Source: Plastoroseomonas arctica
GTDB lineage: Bacteria; Pseudomonadota; Alphaproteobacteria; Acetobacterales; Acetobacteraceae
Direction: 5' to 3'
Assembly: GCF_018128965.1 (NCBI RefSeq)
Contig: NZ_JAAEDH010000003.1
Location: 165,321 to 229,320, forward strand
Length of the DNA stretch: 64,000 nucleotides
The position numbers were made by a program, and so were the translations under genes. Within the stretch, counting starts at the first letter, position 1, and each line of letters opens with the position of its first letter. The notes beneath the pieces were generated by a model. That model worked only from the letters and a program-made list of their open reading frames with translations, was not told where the DNA came from and did not search any database. Shown here one piece after another: positions 10,572 through 24,133 of the stretch.

Positions 10572-11501
10572 TCAGGCCCGCGGGTGCGCCCGGCGCCAGG
10601 TTTCCAGAAGGGCCACGGCGTCGACCGCGGTGTAGCGCTGCGTGGTGCTGAGGCTCGCATGGCCGAGCAGTTCCTGGATCGCGCGCAGATCCGCGCCGCC
10701 GCCGAGCAGGTGGGTGGCGAAGGAGTGCCGCAGCGCGTGGGGCGTGGCGTGTTCGGGGATGCCGGCGAGGCGGCGATACTCGCGCAATGATCGTTGCGCC
10801 ACCGCCGGATCGAGCCGGTCGCCGCGGGCGCCGATAAAGAGGGGGGCGTCGGGCGCGGCGCCGGCACGGTGGGCCAGCCAGGCGGCCATGGCGTCGCGGA
10901 TGACGGGCAGGATAGGGACGATGCGTTCCTTGCCGCCCTTGCCGGTGATGCGCAGCGAGGCGTCGGAGCCCGGCAGCGGCGCGTCGCGGATATTCAGGGC
11001 GAGGGCTTCGGCGATGCGGAGGCCGGCGCCGTAGAGAAGCGTGAACAGCGCCACGTCGCGGGCGGCCTGCAGGGGCGCCAGAGGGTGGCGCGCCGGGTCG
11101 TAGCGGGAGCCGATCCGGGTCGTGATGTCCTTCGCGTCGGCGGCGTTCAGCGCGCGCGGGACGGGCGGCTTGGGGCGCGGGCCGCGCATGGCCGCGAGGG
11201 GGAGGGCCGCCATCCCGTGCCGGCGCGTGAGGTGTCGCAGGAACCCTCGCACGGCCGCGAGCGCGCGGGCGCGGGAGGCGGCGGCAAGGCCATCGGCGGC
11301 GCGCTGGGCGAGGAAGGCGCGGAAGTCGGTGGGCTTGAGCGTGCCGAGGGCGGCGAGGTCCGGGGTTTGGCCCAGGTGTTGGGTGAGAAAGCCCAGGAAG
11401 GTTGCAATGTCGCGTTGGTAGGCTTCGAGCGTGTGCGGGCTGGCACGCCGTTCCGAGGCGAGGAAGCCGAGATAGGCGGAGAGCGCCTGGTCGCCGGTCA
11501 T
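10572..11501 (-). CDS. xerC: Tyrosine recombinase XerC
   Basis: Site-specific recombinase that with XerD resolves chromosome dimers at dif. At 309 residues it has the N-terminal SAM-like core-binding domain and the catalytic set R162 ([10 protein letters not shown]), K188 (TGKGGKER), H255-x-x-R258 ([12 protein letters not shown]), H281 (LLGHASL) and nucleophile Y290. The start forms an ATGA overlap with the DUF484 gene upstream; DUF484-xerC adjacency is the usual proteobacterial context and favours XerC over XerD. No XerD is in the window. It is likely cotranscribed with fsa and the DUF484 gene. Confidence 0.93.
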   Translation of the reverse strand: MTGDQALSAYLGFLASERRASPHTLEAYQRDIATFLGFLTQHLGQTPDLAALGTLKPTDFRAFLAQRAADGLAAASRARALAAVRGFLRHLTRRHGMAALPLAAMRGPRPKPPVPRALNAADAKDITTRIGSRYDPARHPLAPLQAARDVALFTLLYGAGLRIAEALALNIRDAPLPGSDASLRITGKGGKERIVPILPVIRDAMAAWLAHRAGAAPDAPLFIGARGDRLDPAVAQRSLREYRRLAGIPEHATPHALRHSFATHLLGGGADLRAIQELLGHASLSTTQRYTAVDAVALLETWRRAHPRA

Positions 11502-12124
11502 CGCGCGAGGGCGGCGGCCACCGCGCGGCCGAGGAAGGCGAGTTGGGGTGCGGCGTGGCTTTCGGGCAGGGCCGCCGCCTCGCGCGCGCCGAGCGCGATC
11601 AGCATGGGCACGGGTCCTGGGACACGGGCGAGTGCATCGCGGGCGATGAGTGGCGCCTGTTCGGCGTGAAGCAGGGCAGTCTCCAGCGGGGCGGCGCGCA
11701 CCACGGCCTCGCGCCCGGCGCCGATGAGGCGGAGCACGCTGCCTGCGGGCAGCGGCAGCACGCCGCGCCGCGCAGGGGCTTCGGCGGCCAGGGTGCAGCT
11801 GTCGATGCCGAGCAGGGCGGGCAGTTCATGAGACACGGCATCGACCGCATCGCGCGTGCGCATCAGCGCGAGGACCGCGCGCGCGACGCGGTCCGAGAAC
11901 CCATCCTGCGCGCGGCCCTGGGCGAGCATGCGGGCGAGTTCGACCTCGAGGGCGGACATCTTCGCGCGTTCGGCCGCGATCATTGCGGCCATGTGGTCGG
12001 CCATCGCCTCGCCGTGCAGGCGCTTTGGGGGCGTCAGCACCGTGTAGAGCTTCGGCCGCTCCGCGAGGAAGTGCGGGTGGCCGCGCAGCCAGGCCTCGAC
12101 CGCGTCGGGGCCCAGCTCGGTCAC
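11498..12124 (-). CDS. DUF484 family protein (XerC-linked)
   Basis: About 208 residues beginning [23 protein letters not shown], the DUF484 opening (short helix, then the hPhFL motif), followed by a helical stretch and a GAF-like domain. Function is not established; the family is found next to xerC in many proteobacteria (yigA context). The GTG at 12124 is chosen because it makes a GTGA overlap with the fsa stop, mirroring the ATGA coupling to xerC. An upstream ATG at 12151 would overlap fsa by 31 bp. Confidence 0.85.
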   Translation of the reverse strand: MTELGPDAVEAWLRGHPHFLAERPKLYTVLTPPKRLHGEAMADHMAAMIAAERAKMSALEVELARMLAQGRAQDGFSDRVARAVLALMRTRDAVDAVSHELPALLGIDSCTLAAEAPARRGVLPLPAGSVLRLIGAGREAVVRAAPLETALLHAEQAPLIARDALARVPGPVPMLIALGAREAAALPESHAAPQLAFLGRAVAAALAR

Positions 12125-12777
12125 AGGATGGACTGCCCGGTCTTCTTCCAATCGGCGAGGAAGGCGTCGAGCCCCTTGTCGGTCAGCGGGTGCTTCATCA
12201 GCTGGCGAATGACGGCTGGCGGCAGCGTCGCCACGTGCGCGCCAAGCTTCGCCGACTGCACGACATGGACGGGGTGGCGGATCGAGGCCACCAGAACTTC
12301 GGTCGTGAGCGCGGGGTAGTTGTTGTAGATCTCAACGATGTCCGCGATCAGCTCCATCCCGTCCTGGCCGATATCGTCGAGCCGGCCCACGAAGGGCGAG
12401 ATGAAGGTGGCCCCGGCCTTGGCCGCGAGCAGCGCCTGGGCGGCGGAGAAGCATAGCGTGACGTTGACCATAGCACCCTCGCCGGACAGGCGTCGGCAGG
12501 CGATGAGTCCGGCCTCGGTCAGCGGCACCTTCACGCAGACGTTCGCCGCGATGGTGCGCAGGAAGCGGCCCTCGGCGAGCATGCCCTCGGCGTCGGTGGC
12601 GGTGACCTCGGCAGAGACGGGGCCGGGGGTGATGTCGCAGATCTCGGCGATCACCTGCTTCATGTCGCGGCCTGACTTGGCGATGAGCGACGGGTTGGTG
12701 GTCACGCCATCGAGCAGACCGGTGTCCATGAGCGAGCGGATCTCGCCGACATCGGCGGTATCGACGAAGAACTTCAT
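12121..12777 (-). CDS. fsa: Fructose-6-phosphate aldolase / small transaldolase
   Basis: A 218-residue TalC/Fsa-type class I aldolase acting in cytoplasmic sugar-phosphate exchange. The N-terminus [13 protein letters not shown] includes the catalytic Asp6, [12 protein letters not shown] is the phosphate-side motif, and Schiff-base K83 sits in [22 protein letters not shown] is also conserved. In many alphaproteobacteria this short form serves as the only transaldolase of the pentose phosphate pathway, so the aldolase or transaldolase label is uncertain. It heads a leftward unit with DUF484 and xerC and is divergent from priA, with about 20 bp between starts, so the promoters must overlap or lie inside genes. 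Confidence 0.9.
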   Translation of the reverse strand: MKFFVDTADVGEIRSLMDTGLLDGVTTNPSLIAKSGRDMKQVIAEICDITPGPVSAEVTATDAEGMLAEGRFLRTIAANVCVKVPLTEAGLIACRRLSGEGAMVNVTLCFSAAQALLAAKAGATFISPFVGRLDDIGQDGMELIADIVEIYNNYPALTTEVLVASIRHPVHVVQSAKLGAHVATLPPAVIRQLMKHPLTDKGLDAFLADWKKTGQSIL

Positions 12778-12798
12778 GCGCGGGATTCCTGGGTGAGC

Positions 12799-15009
12799 AT
12801 GCCCGACCCTACCCCATTCGCGCTCACCCCCGAAAGCGCCGCGTCGGTTCGTGTCCGGGTGCTGCTGCCGCTGCCGCTGGCGGACGCCTATGACTACCGC
12901 GTGCCGACGGGCATGGACGCCGCATCCGGCGACATCGTTCTGGTCCCGCTCGGCAAGCGGCAGGAAATCGGCGTGGTCTGGGACGGCGATGCCGACCCCA
13001 CGCTCCCCGAGCGCAAGCTGCGCGACATCATTGGCCGGCTGGACGTGTCGCCGATGACGGCCAGCTTGCGCGCCTTCATCGACTGGGTGGCGCAGTACAC
13101 GCTCAGCCCGCCGGGCGCGGTGCTGCGCATGGCGCTGTCGAGTCCCTCCGCGTTGGAGGCCCAGCCGATGCAGGCTGGCTGGACGCTGGCCGAACCGCCG
13201 GCGGACCAGCGGCTGACGCCAGCGAGGAAGCGTGTCCTCGCCCAGCTCTCGCCCGGGCTGGTGGTGGGGGGGACCACGCTGGCCGAGGTGGCGGGGGTCT
13301 CGCCGGGCGTGGTGCGCGGCCTGGCTGATGCAGGCTTCCTCCGCCCCGCGCCCTTGCCGCGCGGCAGGGCCTTCGCCCGCCCCGACCCCGACTTCCCCGG
13401 CCCGAGCCTGGCCGAGGATCAGGCCATCGCCGCCGAGGCGCTGCGCGCGTCCGTCGCCGCGCGCGCCTATGGCGTGACGCTGCTCAGCGGCGTCACCGGC
13501 TCAGGCAAGACCGAGGTGTATTTCGAAGCCGTTGCCGAAGCCCTGCGGCAGGGCCGCCAGGCGCTCGTGCTGCTGCCGGAAATCGCCCTCTCCGCGCAAT
13601 GGCTGGACCGCTTCCGCGCCCGCTTCGGCGTCGCGCCCGCGCTGTGGCATTCCGAGCTGACCTCGCGCACCCGGCGCGTCACCTGGCGCGCGGTCTCCGA
13701 AGGCGAGGCCCAGGTCCTGGTCGGCGCCCGCTCCGCGCTGTTCCTGCCCTTCCCCGACCTCGGCCTGATCGTGGTCGACGAGGAGCATGAGACGGCCTTC
13801 AAGCAGGAGGAGGGCGTGGTCTACCACGCGCGCGACATGGCCGTGGTGCGCGCCCGCCTGGCCGAGGCGCCCTGCGTGCTGGTCAGCGCGACGCCGTCGC
13901 TGGAAACCCGCAACAATGCCGAGACCGGGCGCTACGCCCTGCTCGACCTGCCGGCGCGGCACGGCGGCGCGGTGCTGCCGGAGGTCGCGGTCGTCGACCT
14001 TCGCCGCGACCCGCCGCCGCGCGGCCGCTTCCTCAGCCCGGTACTGGCCGATGCCGTCTCCGCCACACTGGCGCGCGGCGAGCAGGCGATGCTGTTCCTC
14101 AACCGCCGCGGCTACGCGCCGATGACGCTGTGCCGCAGCTGCGGCCACCGCATGCAATGCCCCAACTGCTCCGCCTGGCTGGTCGAGCATCGCGCGCACA
14201 AGCGCCTGCAATGCCACCATTGCGGCCACACCGAACCGCCACCCGCCCAATGCCCGCAATGCGCCGCACCCAACTCCCTGGTGCCGATCGGTCCAGGGAT
14301 CGAGCGCGTGCTGGAGGAGTCGGTCGCGCTCTGGCCCGAGGCGCGGGTCATCGTCATGGCGTCGGACACGCTGCCCGGACCGGCCGCCGCGGCGGCCGCC
14401 GCGCGCGCGATCGAGGCGCGCGAGGTGGACCTGCTCATCGGAACCCAGATCATGGCCAAGGGCTGGCACTTCCCGCACCTCACCCTGGTGGGCGTGGTGG
14501 ACGCGGATCTCGGCCTTGCCGGCGGCGACCTGCGCGCCGCCGAACGCACGGTGCAGCTGCTGCACCAGGTGGCCGGCCGGGCAGGGCGCGAAGCGGCACG
14601 CGGGCGCGTGCTGCTGCAGAGCTTCAACCCCGATCATCCGGTGATGCAGGCGCTGGTTTCGGGGAATCTCGAAAGCTTCATGGAAGCCGAGTCCGCCGCC
14701 CGCCGCCCCGGCCATTGGCCGCCCTTCGGCCGCCTCGCCGCGCTGATCGTCAGCAGCGAGGAGGAGCGCGCCGCCGACCGCGTGGCCCGCGACCTCGGCC
14801 TCGCCGCACCCGCCATGGAGGGCGTGCAGGTCCTCGGCCCGGCGCCCGCCCCGCTGGCCCTTCTGCGCGGGCGGCACCGGCGGCGCCTGCTGCTCAAGGC
14901 GCGGCGCGGCATCGCGGTGCAGCCCTTGCTGCGGGAATGGCTGGCGCGGGTGGCTATACCCGCAAGTGTAAAGGTGCAGGTGGACGTGGACCCGGTGGGC
15001 TTCCTCTGA
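12799..15009 (+). CDS. priA: Primosomal replication restart helicase PriA
   Basis: 3'-5' superfamily 2 DNA helicase that reloads the replisome at stalled forks. About 736 residues. An N-terminal DNA-binding domain opens with [18 protein letters not shown]. Walker A is [13 protein letters not shown], and motif II is [23 protein letters not shown] Cys-rich zinc insert follows ([13 protein letters not shown] ... [17 protein letters not shown]), then [23 protein letters not shown] and QVAGRAGRE motif VI. ATG 12799 is used; a GTG at 12793 is an alternative two codons upstream. The next genes are atpHAGDC. Confidence 0.95.
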   Translation: MPDPTPFALTPESAASVRVRVLLPLPLADAYDYRVPTGMDAASGDIVLVPLGKRQEIGVVWDGDADPTLPERKLRDIIGRLDVSPMTASLRAFIDWVAQYTLSPPGAVLRMALSSPSALEAQPMQAGWTLAEPPADQRLTPARKRVLAQLSPGLVVGGTTLAEVAGVSPGVVRGLADAGFLRPAPLPRGRAFARPDPDFPGPSLAEDQAIAAEALRASVAARAYGVTLLSGVTGSGKTEVYFEAVAEALRQGRQALVLLPEIALSAQWLDRFRARFGVAPALWHSELTSRTRRVTWRAVSEGEAQVLVGARSALFLPFPDLGLIVVDEEHETAFKQEEGVVYHARDMAVVRARLAEAPCVLVSATPSLETRNNAETGRYALLDLPARHGGAVLPEVAVVDLRRDPPPRGRFLSPVLADAVSATLARGEQAMLFLNRRGYAPMTLCRSCGHRMQCPNCSAWLVEHRAHKRLQCHHCGHTEPPPAQCPQCAAPNSLVPIGPGIERVLEESVALWPEARVIVMASDTLPGPAAAAAAARAIEAREVDLLIGTQIMAKGWHFPHLTLVGVVDADLGLAGGDLRAAERTVQLLHQVAGRAGREAARGRVLLQSFNPDHPVMQALVSGNLESFMEAESAARRPGHWPPFGRLAALIVSSEEERAADRVARDLGLAAPAMEGVQVLGPAPAPLALLRGRHRRRLLLKARRGIAVQPLLREWLARVAIPASVKVQVDVDPVGFL

Positions 15010-15017
15010 GGCGGGCA

Positions 15018-15042
15018 GCGGCGAAATTCATTTCCCCCGGCG
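15018..15042. repeat. Degenerate relative of the dispersed hairpin element
   Basis: Downstream of priA, GCGGCGAAA-TTCA-TTTCCCCCGGC resembles the element's stem and, read on the minus strand, has the TGAA loop. The stem has mismatches and the T-rich tail is missing. Probably a decayed copy, or chance in a C-rich stretch. Confidence 0.35.
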
Positions 15043-15189
15043 CTTTCTGCCCCTGCATCAGTTGCGGCCCCGTTATCCCTATGCTAACCGCAGCGCGCCG
15101 CCGGGGGGCGGGTTTCTGGCCCCTGACCACGCGCGGATCGTGCCAACCGCGGTGCCACGCGCGCTGCCAAGACAGGACCGTGATCGCCC

Positions 15190-15789
15190 GTGGCCGCTAT
15201 CGACGAGACGATCGCTTCTGCCCAGACCACCACCGCCTCCGGCCTTGCCACGCGCTATGCGCAGGCGCTGCTCTCGCTCGCCGACGATGCGCGGCGCGAG
15301 GAGCCTGGTGCGATCGACCGCATCGCCGGCGACCTCGACCGGCTGTTCCAGCTGTGGCGCGAGGATGCCGATTTCCGCGCCTTCATCGCCGATCCGCGCA
15401 TTGATGCCGCCTCGCAGCGCAACGCCGCCTTCGGCGTGATGGAACGCGCGGGCATCGGCAAGGAAGTGCATAATTTCATGGGCGTGCTGATCGCCAACCG
15501 CCGTCTCGGCGCCATGCCCGAGATCGCCGGCGCCTTCGGTGCCCTGCTCGCCGCCCGTCGCGGCCAGCAGACCGCCGAAGTCACCACCGCCCATGCGCTC
15601 ACCGACGTGCAGCGCGCCGCCATCGCCGCGCGGCTCACGGATGCCGGCTATTCGGGCGTGCGCCTGGTCGAGCATCTCGACCCGTCTTTGCTCGGGGGCC
15701 TGATCGTAAGGATCGGCTCCCGCCTGTACGACAATTCGATCAAATCCAAGCTGCAGCGCCTGCAGTACGCCATGAAGGGGGCCGCCTGA
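15190..15789 (+). CDS. atpH: F1F0 ATP synthase subunit delta
   Basis: Peripheral-stalk subunit (OSCP) linking F1 to the b-subunits. The 199 residues include [15 protein letters not shown] at the N-terminus, a helical domain, and the C-terminal [20 protein letters not shown] signature. The start is a GTG at 15190 with AGGA about 11 bases before it; no better ATG exists in frame. It opens an atpHAGDC cluster. The F0 genes are not here, which is the usual alphaproteobacterial split. The 180 bp before it must hold the operon promoter, but I could not place a convincing -35/-10 pair. Confidence 0.93.
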   Translation: MAAIDETIASAQTTTASGLATRYAQALLSLADDARREEPGAIDRIAGDLDRLFQLWREDADFRAFIADPRIDAASQRNAAFGVMERAGIGKEVHNFMGVLIANRRLGAMPEIAGAFGALLAARRGQQTAEVTTAHALTDVQRAAIAARLTDAGYSGVRLVEHLDPSLLGGLIVRIGSRLYDNSIKSKLQRLQYAMKGAA

Positions 15790-15790
15790 T

Positions 15791-17323
<1,533 letters not shown>

Positions 17324-17335
17324 AGGCCGCATCCC

Positions 17336-18220
17336 ATGGCCAGCCTCAAGATGCTGCGCATGCGGATCAACAGCGTGAAATCCACGCGGAAGATCACGCA
17401 GGCGATGAAGATGGTGGCAGCCGCGAAGCTGCGCCGCGCGCAGTCCCAGGCGGAAGCCGCGCGGCCTTATGCCGAGCGGATGGAGCGAATGCTCGCCTCG
17501 TTGGGCGCGGCCGTCGCGTCATCCCCGGATGCGCCGCCGCTGCTGGTCGGCACCGGGCGCGACCAGGTGCATCTGCTGGTGGTGATGACCGCGGATCGTG
17601 GTCTCGCCGGCGCGTTCAATTCCGGTGTGGGTCGCTTCGCCCGCGCCAGGGTCCGCGCTCTGGAGGCCGAGGGCAAGACGGTCAAGATCCTGTCCATCGG
17701 TCGCAAAGGCGCGGTCTATCTCAAGCGCGAATTCGCCTCCCGCTTCGTGGGCGAGGTCAGCTTCCAGGGCAAGAAGACCGTCGAATTCGCCGATGCGGCC
17801 GAAGTGGTGGCGAAGATTTCCGCCATGCTCGAAGCCGGCGAGTTCGACGTCTGCACGCTCATCTACAACCGCTTCAAGTCGGTGATCAGCCAGATCCCCT
17901 CCGAGCAGCGCCTGATCCCGGCGCCGCTGCCCGAGGTGCAGGAAGAGGCCAAGGCCGGCCCGCAGGCGGTCTACGAATACGAGCCCTCGGAAGAGGAAAT
18001 CCTCGCCGCCCTGCTGCCGCAGAATCTCGGCGTGCAGGTCTATCGCGCCATCCTGGAAAATTCCGCCGGCTTCTACGGCGCCCAGATGAACGCGATGGAC
18101 AATGCCACGCGCAACGCCGGCGAGATGATCAACAAGCTCACGCTCAACTATAACCGCACGCGACAGGCCAACATCACCAAGGAGCTGATCGAGATCATCT
18201 CCGGTGCCGAGGCGGTCTGA
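17336..18220 (+). CDS. atpG: F1F0 ATP synthase subunit gamma
   Basis: Central rotor shaft of F1. The 294 residues begin [20 protein letters not shown] followed by [16 protein letters not shown], the family N-terminal coiled coil. The C-terminal coil has [15 protein letters not shown] and [15 protein letters not shown]. It starts 12 bp after atpA. A 110-bp gap with two stable hairpins separates it from atpD, an unusual break in this operon. Confidence 0.97.
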   Translation: MASLKMLRMRINSVKSTRKITQAMKMVAAAKLRRAQSQAEAARPYAERMERMLASLGAAVASSPDAPPLLVGTGRDQVHLLVVMTADRGLAGAFNSGVGRFARARVRALEAEGKTVKILSIGRKGAVYLKREFASRFVGEVSFQGKKTVEFADAAEVVAKISAMLEAGEFDVCTLIYNRFKSVISQIPSEQRLIPAPLPEVQEEAKAGPQAVYEYEPSEEEILAALLPQNLGVQVYRAILENSAGFYGAQMNAMDNATRNAGEMINKLTLNYNRTRQANITKELIEIISGAEAV

Positions 18221-18239
18221 GAGTTTGCGGCCGAGCGTC

Positions 18240-19758
<1,519 letters not shown>

Positions 19759-19767
19759 GGCATCCCC

Positions 19768-20181
19768 ATGGCCGGCACCTTCCAGCTCGAACTCGTCTCC
19801 CCGGCGCGGCTGCTGCTCAGCCGCCCGGTTGAGATGGCGGTCATCCCCGCGGCCGAAGGCGAGATGGGCGTGCTGCCCGGCCATGCGCCGATGATCGTGG
19901 CCCTCCGCGGCGGCGTCATCAGCGTCACCGAGGGCGGCCAGGTCACCGAGCACCTCTTCGTCAATGGCGGCTTCGCCGAGATCACGCCCGAACGCGTCAC
20001 CGTGCTCGCCGATGACGCGACGCCGGTCGCGAACCTGTCCAAGGCCGCCGCGGCGACTGCTCTGGCACAGGCCGAGGCCGGCATGGTGGACCTTCAGTCC
20101 AGCACGCCGGAAAAGCGCGACCAGGCCATGGTGGCCCTGCTCTCCGCCCAGGCGATGGTCGCCACCGCCGAAGCACCCTGA
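19768..20181 (+). CDS. atpC: F1F0 ATP synthase subunit epsilon
   Basis: Rotor subunit that modulates ATPase activity. 137 residues: an N-terminal beta-sandwich with FQLELVSPARLL, EGEMGVLPGHAPMI and LFVNGGFAEITPERVTVLAD, then a C-terminal helical region. It starts 9 bp after atpD and closes the cluster. The next 207 bp hold no recognised gene or clear T-run terminator. Confidence 0.96.
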   Translation: MAGTFQLELVSPARLLLSRPVEMAVIPAAEGEMGVLPGHAPMIVALRGGVISVTEGGQVTEHLFVNGGFAEITPERVTVLADDATPVANLSKAAAATALAQAEAGMVDLQSSTPEKRDQAMVALLSAQAMVATAEAP

Positions 20182-20388
20182 GCCCGTCCGGGCCTGGATC
20201 TTATCTGGGGACCATCATTCTCGACGCGATTGTTTCACCGGTCCGGGCGCGCACAATCCCGCATTTCGCCTTGAATCCCGCGCTGTGCTACGCAACCTGG
20301 GAAGTTGGTTGACGGAGCCTTGACGGGCGTCACCAGGATGTCGCGCCCATCGCATCGTGCTTTGGTGTGATGAACGAGTGGGGACCGG

Positions 20389-21249
20389 ATGAAGCACTGG
20401 CATATCGATCAGATCGCCTGGGACAAGTTCGATCCCGGCAAAGTCGATCCCGCGATCGTGCCGCTGGTCAAGGCCGCCGCCATGGTCGAGCGCAATGCGA
20501 CCGACTACACCGCCTACCTCAATAACGTCTTCCGCGACGACCCCGCCTTCTGCGCTGCCGCCGACAACTGGGCCGTCGAGGAGATCCAGCACGGCGACGC
20601 GCTCGGCCGCTGGGGCATGTGCGCCGACCCATCGTGGGATTTCGAGGCCGCCTTCGCCCGCTACCGCGCCGGCTACAAGATCGAGACCTCCGTCGACGCC
20701 TCCATCCGCGGCTCCCGCACCGGCGAGCTCATCGCGCGCTGCATGGTCGAGACCGGCACGTCGAGCTACTACACCGCGCTTGGCGACTCGACCGAGGAGC
20801 CGGTGCTGCGCGAGGTCTGCCGCCTGATCGCCGCGGACGAATACCGCCACTTCAAGCTGTTCTACGACCACATGAGGCGCTACCTCGGCCGCGAGAACCT
20901 CGGTTTCGTCCAGCGCCTGCGCGTCGCCCTCGGCCGCATCGGCGAGTCCGAGGATGACGAGCTCGCCTATGCCTATCATTGCGGCAACGAGGGTGACGGC
21001 ACCCCCTACAATCATGAGCGCTGCATCGCCGGCTACATGGGCCGCGCGATGGGCTTCTACCGCTATCGCCATATCGAGCGCAGCACCGCGATGGTGTTCA
21101 AGTCGATCGGGCTTGACCCGCGCGGCCGCATGTCCTCCGTCGCGGCGCGGGCCGGGTGGCGGCTGATGCAATGGCGACGAGAGCGGTTTCTCGCGACGCT
21201 GCGCCGCGCCGCGAACGAGAACGCCCCCGGGCTTGACAAGGCGGCCTGA
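20389..21249 (+). CDS. Ferritin-like di-iron protein
   Basis: 286 residues, soluble, mostly helical. Candidate metal ligands are in AVEEIQHGDALG (E..EE..H) and, about 90 residues later, IAADEYRHFKLFYDHM. This matches the helix pattern of ferritin-like or acyl-ACP-desaturase-like di-iron proteins. The reaction is not known. A Glu in MVETGTSSYY could be a further ligand. The C-terminus is basic (WRRERFLATLRR), which might bind membrane or nucleic acid. It sits alone after atpC. GGGGACCGG precedes the ATG rather than a strong Shine-Dalgarno. Confidence 0.75.
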   Translation: MKHWHIDQIAWDKFDPGKVDPAIVPLVKAAAMVERNATDYTAYLNNVFRDDPAFCAAADNWAVEEIQHGDALGRWGMCADPSWDFEAAFARYRAGYKIETSVDASIRGSRTGELIARCMVETGTSSYYTALGDSTEEPVLREVCRLIAADEYRHFKLFYDHMRRYLGRENLGFVQRLRVALGRIGESEDDELAYAYHCGNEGDGTPYNHERCIAGYMGRAMGFYRYRHIERSTAMVFKSIGLDPRGRMSSVAARAGWRLMQWRRERFLATLRRAANENAPGLDKAA

Positions 21250-21318
21250 AACTCCAGCGTCACGCAAACGTTGGTTCTTCGTTGCCAGATTGTTGGCTCT
21301 CACGAAGGAACAAACACG

Positions 21319-21666
21319 ATGCGCGTTCTCCGCCTTCTTGCCCCCCTCGCCCTGGTGATCGGCGTCGCCGCCTGTGCCGACAGCCGCTCCGATCCGCCGG
21401 GCACTGCCGCGGGCCGGGCTGTGGACCGCGCCGCCGGGACCAACACCTCAGGCGCCTACCCCGCGCAGTCCGATGGCCGCCCGGGCAACCCGCCCGGCAC
21501 CGCCGCCGAGCGCACGCTCGACCGCAACGCCGGGACCAACACCTCGGGCGCCTACCCCGCGCAGTCCGATGGCCGTCCGGGCAACCCGCCTGGCACCGCC
21601 GCCCAGCGCGCCTATGACCGTCAGACCGGTTCGAACACCTCGGGCGCCTACCCGCAGAACCGCTGA
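21319..21666 (+). CDS. Small lipoprotein with 32-residue tandem repeats
   Basis: 115 residues. The N-terminus MRVLRLLAPLALVIGVAAC is a lipoprotein signal with a VAAC lipobox, so it is probably anchored to a membrane facing the periplasm. The mature part is nearly three copies of a 32-residue unit of the form NTSGAYPAQSDGRPGNPPGT plus AAERTLDRNAGT. It is rich in Gly, Pro, Asn and Thr and likely disordered. The repeat is also near-identical in DNA at 96-bp spacing, implying recent expansion. GAAGGA precedes ATG 21319. A strong terminator follows. No function is recognised. Confidence 0.8.
   Translation: MRVLRLLAPLALVIGVAACADSRSDPPGTAAGRAVDRAAGTNTSGAYPAQSDGRPGNPPGTAAERTLDRNAGTNTSGAYPAQSDGRPGNPPGTAAQRAYDRQTGSNTSGAYPQNR
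21437..21655 (+). repeat. 96-bp coding tandem repeat in the lipoprotein gene
   Basis: AACACCTCNGGCGCCTACCC recurs at about 21442, 21538 and 21634, exactly 96 bp apart, with the intervening sequence nearly unchanged between the first two units. It keeps the reading frame (32 codons). Confidence 0.9.
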
Positions 21667-21710
21667 GCCTTGCGGCGCCGGGCCTTCGGGCCCGGCACCG
21701 ACACGGATTT

Positions 21711-21742
21711 GGGCCGGAGCGGATAATGCTCCGGCCCTTTTT
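21711..21742 (+). terminator. Rho-independent terminator after the lipoprotein gene
   Basis: GGGCCGGAGC-GGATAAT-GCTCCGGCCC followed directly by TTTTT. A second strong hairpin (GCCGGGCC-TTCG-GGCCCGGC, 21677-21696) precedes it. Confidence 0.92.
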
Positions 21743-21908
21743 CGTGATCGAGGATACGGTGACTATTACCGGGATGGAGACGCGCTGGGAAAGCCTACGA
21801 ACGCCACGGCACCTGCGTCAGCTTTTAGGGCCGGTGACGGAAAGCCGAAAGCGAGGCGACCTTACCCAGGCCGCTTCCATACCAAGACATTAGCCGTAGG
21901 CGGCCAGC
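21743..21908. other. Low-GC intergenic segment, possible dispersed repeat or remnant
   Basis: Between the lipoprotein terminator and the ABC transporter stop lies about 165 bp that is visibly less GC-rich than its surroundings and has no start-to-stop gene. On the plus strand one frame is open but has no start or ribosome site of its own. It may be a remnant of a mobile or repeated sequence; that is inference. Confidence 0.35.
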
Positions 21909-21927
21909 AAGGTGGGCTTACCACCTT
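21909..21927 (-). terminator. Hairpin at the 3' end of the ABC transporter gene
   Basis: AAGGTGG-loop-CCACCTT overlaps the first two bases of the stop codon of the leftward gene. No T-run follows on the minus strand, so termination would need help. Confidence 0.35.
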
Positions 21928-23770
21928 ACCCGGCCAGGCTCCGCGCCGGCAGCTTCCAGCGCACCGCAGTCTTCGCCGGCGCGCTGCGCTTGGGCCGCGC
22001 GAAGCGGGCGCCGCCCTCGCGCTTCACCAGGGTCAGCGTGCGGGTATGAAACGCCTCGAGCCCCGGCCGGTGGCCGATCGAGACCAGGGTCGACTCACCC
22101 AGATTGTCGACCAGCAGCTGCATCATCTGGTCCTGGTTGGCCTCGTCGAGCGCCGCCGTCGCTTCGTCGAGGAAAATCCAGCGCGGCTTCTGCAGCATCA
22201 GCCGCGCGAAGGCGAGACGTTGCTGCTCGCCCAGCGACAGGATGCGGTCCCAGCGCTCGGTATCCTCGAGCCTTGTCGCGAGGTGCTTCAAGCCGACCTG
22301 CTCGAGCGCTTCGGTCTTCTGTTCCACGGTGAAGTCGCTCGGCCATTGCGGGTAGCACAGCGCGGTCTCGAGAGTGCCGAGCGGCAGGTAGGGCCTCTGC
22401 GGCAGGAAGGCCATGGATTTGCGGGGCGGCGTGATGATCTCGCCCGCGCCCCAGGGCCAGATGCCGCCGATCGCGCGGAACAGCGTCGACTTGCCGCTGC
22501 CGGACTCGCCCTTGATGAGCACGCGCTCGCCCGGCGCGATCTCGGCCGAGGCGTCCGCGATCACCGTGGTGCCATCGGCGAAGGCGATCTCCAGGTCCTG
22601 GAAGATCAGGTTCTCAGGCTCGCCCTCAGCGGTCTCGCGGATGCCGATGGTGGGCTGCGCGACATCGGTGTGCAGCGCTTCGAGGTCCTCCAGAGCGTCG
22701 GTGAATTCGGTGACGCGGGCGACGGCGCTGCGCCATTCGGCGATCTGGGGGAAGTTGGTCACGAACCAGTTCAGCGCGCCCTGTACCTGGCCGAAGGCGG
22801 CGCCGATCTGCATCAGCCCGCCGAGCGAGATCGCGCCGGAGAAATAGGCCGGCGAGGCGACCACGGTGGGGAAGATCATCGCCAGCGTGCCATAGGCAGA
22901 CGTCAGCCACATCAGGTTGCGCTGGCTCTGCAGCACCTTGAGCACGGAGCCGCGGACCTGGCCGAACAGCACGTTGAGGCCACGCCGCTCATCGGTCTCG
23001 CCGCGGATCAGCGCAATGCCCTCGGCACTTTCGCGCGCCCGGGTCAGACCGAAGCGGAAATCCGCCTCGGCGCCGGTGCGATGGATGTTGTGCCCGATCA
23101 GCGGCCGGCCGAGCATGTAGGTGAGCACGGAGCCGGCGATCGCATAGATCAGCGCCGCCCAGACCATGTAGCCGGGCACGTCGAGGTTGATGCCGACGAA
23201 GGCGAGGTTGAGCGGGCCGGAGAGCTGCCACAGGATGCCGATGAACGCCATCAGCATGGTGCCCGAGATCAGCAGCCCGAGGGTGAACTCGACGGCGAGC
23301 TCGGTCGAGACGCGGACATCCTCGGAGATGCGCTGGTCGGGGTTGCGGGCCTCGGTGGCCCCCATCTCGAGCTGGTAGTGGCGCCCGTCATGCAGCCAGA
23401 GCGCCGTCAGCCGTCGCGTGAGCCATTCGCGCCAGGTGAGCTGGATAAGCTGCTTGAGGTAGAGCTGATAGACCGAGATCGCCATCGACAGCGCCGCAAG
23501 GCCCAGGAAGATGAGGATCTGCGTCTCGAAGGCGTTGGAATCGCGCTTGTCGAGCGCGTCGAAGAAATCCCGGTTCCACACGTTGAAACGGATTTGGATG
23601 CCGACCTGGGCGAGTGTCAGCGCGATGACGCCGGCGATCATCCAACGCGCGCGGCCGCGATCGGGCGCGGTCAGCCAGGCCTTGGTCCAGCGGCGGAAGC
23701 CGCGCAGGTCGGGCGTCGCCGCCCGCTGGAGGGGAACGGGTTCGGCAGCTGTCGCCGGCGCGTCGCTCAC
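21926..23770 (-). CDS. ABC transporter, fused permease/ATPase of the YddA/SbmA type
   Basis: 614 residues. N-terminal membrane domain of the SbmA/BacA-like class ([48 protein letters not shown]), with about six membrane segments, then a nucleotide-binding domain: Walker [12 protein letters not shown], signature [14 protein letters not shown], Walker [13 protein letters not shown]. Relatives are YddA of E. coli and ABCD-type transporters, of unsettled substrate. It is coupled by an ATGA overlap to a DUF1328 membrane peptide gene upstream. Confidence 0.9.
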   Translation of the reverse strand: MSDAPATAAEPVPLQRAATPDLRGFRRWTKAWLTAPDRGRARWMIAGVIALTLAQVGIQIRFNVWNRDFFDALDKRDSNAFETQILIFLGLAALSMAISVYQLYLKQLIQLTWREWLTRRLTALWLHDGRHYQLEMGATEARNPDQRISEDVRVSTELAVEFTLGLLISGTMLMAFIGILWQLSGPLNLAFVGINLDVPGYMVWAALIYAIAGSVLTYMLGRPLIGHNIHRTGAEADFRFGLTRARESAEGIALIRGETDERRGLNVLFGQVRGSVLKVLQSQRNLMWLTSAYGTLAMIFPTVVASPAYFSGAISLGGLMQIGAAFGQVQGALNWFVTNFPQIAEWRSAVARVTEFTDALEDLEALHTDVAQPTIGIRETAEGEPENLIFQDLEIAFADGTTVIADASAEIAPGERVLIKGESGSGKSTLFRAIGGIWPWGAGEIITPPRKSMAFLPQRPYLPLGTLETALCYPQWPSDFTVEQKTEALEQVGLKHLATRLEDTERWDRILSLGEQQRLAFARLMLQKPRWIFLDEATAALDEANQDQMMQLLVDNLGESTLVSIGHRPGLEAFHTRTLTLVKREGGARFARPKRSAPAKTAVRWKLPARSLAG

Positions 23771-23928
23771 GCCCAGCCACGCCCGGCGAGCAGCGAGACA
23801 ACGAACAGCACCAGGAAGATGACGAACAGCACCTTTGCGATTCCGCTGGCGGCGGAGGCGATTCCGCCGAAGCCGAGAACGCCTGCCACCAGCGCCACCA
23901 CCAGGAAAATCAACGTGTAGTAGAGCAC
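23767..23928 (-). CDS. DUF1328 small membrane protein
   Basis: 53 residues, two hydrophobic helices: [20 protein letters not shown] and a second ([18 protein letters not shown]), the exact layout of the DUF1328/YtjA family, small inner-membrane proteins of unknown role. The start is GTG 23928 with GAGGAGG eight bases upstream. The stop overlaps the ABC transporter start (ATGA), so the two are made together. A longer frame exists upstream but adds unrelated sequence. Confidence 0.88.
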   Translation of the reverse strand: MLYYTLIFLVVALVAGVLGFGGIASAASGIAKVLFVIFLVLFVVSLLAGRGWA

Positions 23929-24133
23929 GGGGAGGGCCTCCTCACGAAACGCGTGACCATGGAACGCGAGGATCTTGGCAAAGGTTGCCGAAGCCGTGCG
24001 ATGGCATGCCGATGGTGGTTTTCCGACATCGCCATGCCAGATATACGCCGCTTGCAACCGCGCGTCGGCGCCTGCCTTTCACCTCGACGCGTTGCCACGC
24101 GCGCCTCGCCCCTCTGCAGCATGCGGATCCCCG

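Noticed and set aside
21437..21655. CRISPR-like array
   Set aside because: Repeats are 96 bp, contiguous, in frame and coding; there are no spacers or cas genes.
21374..23920. 848-codon plus-strand frame across the lipoprotein and ABC transporter
   Set aside because: It runs through a strong terminator and antisense to a clear ABC transporter; no motifs.
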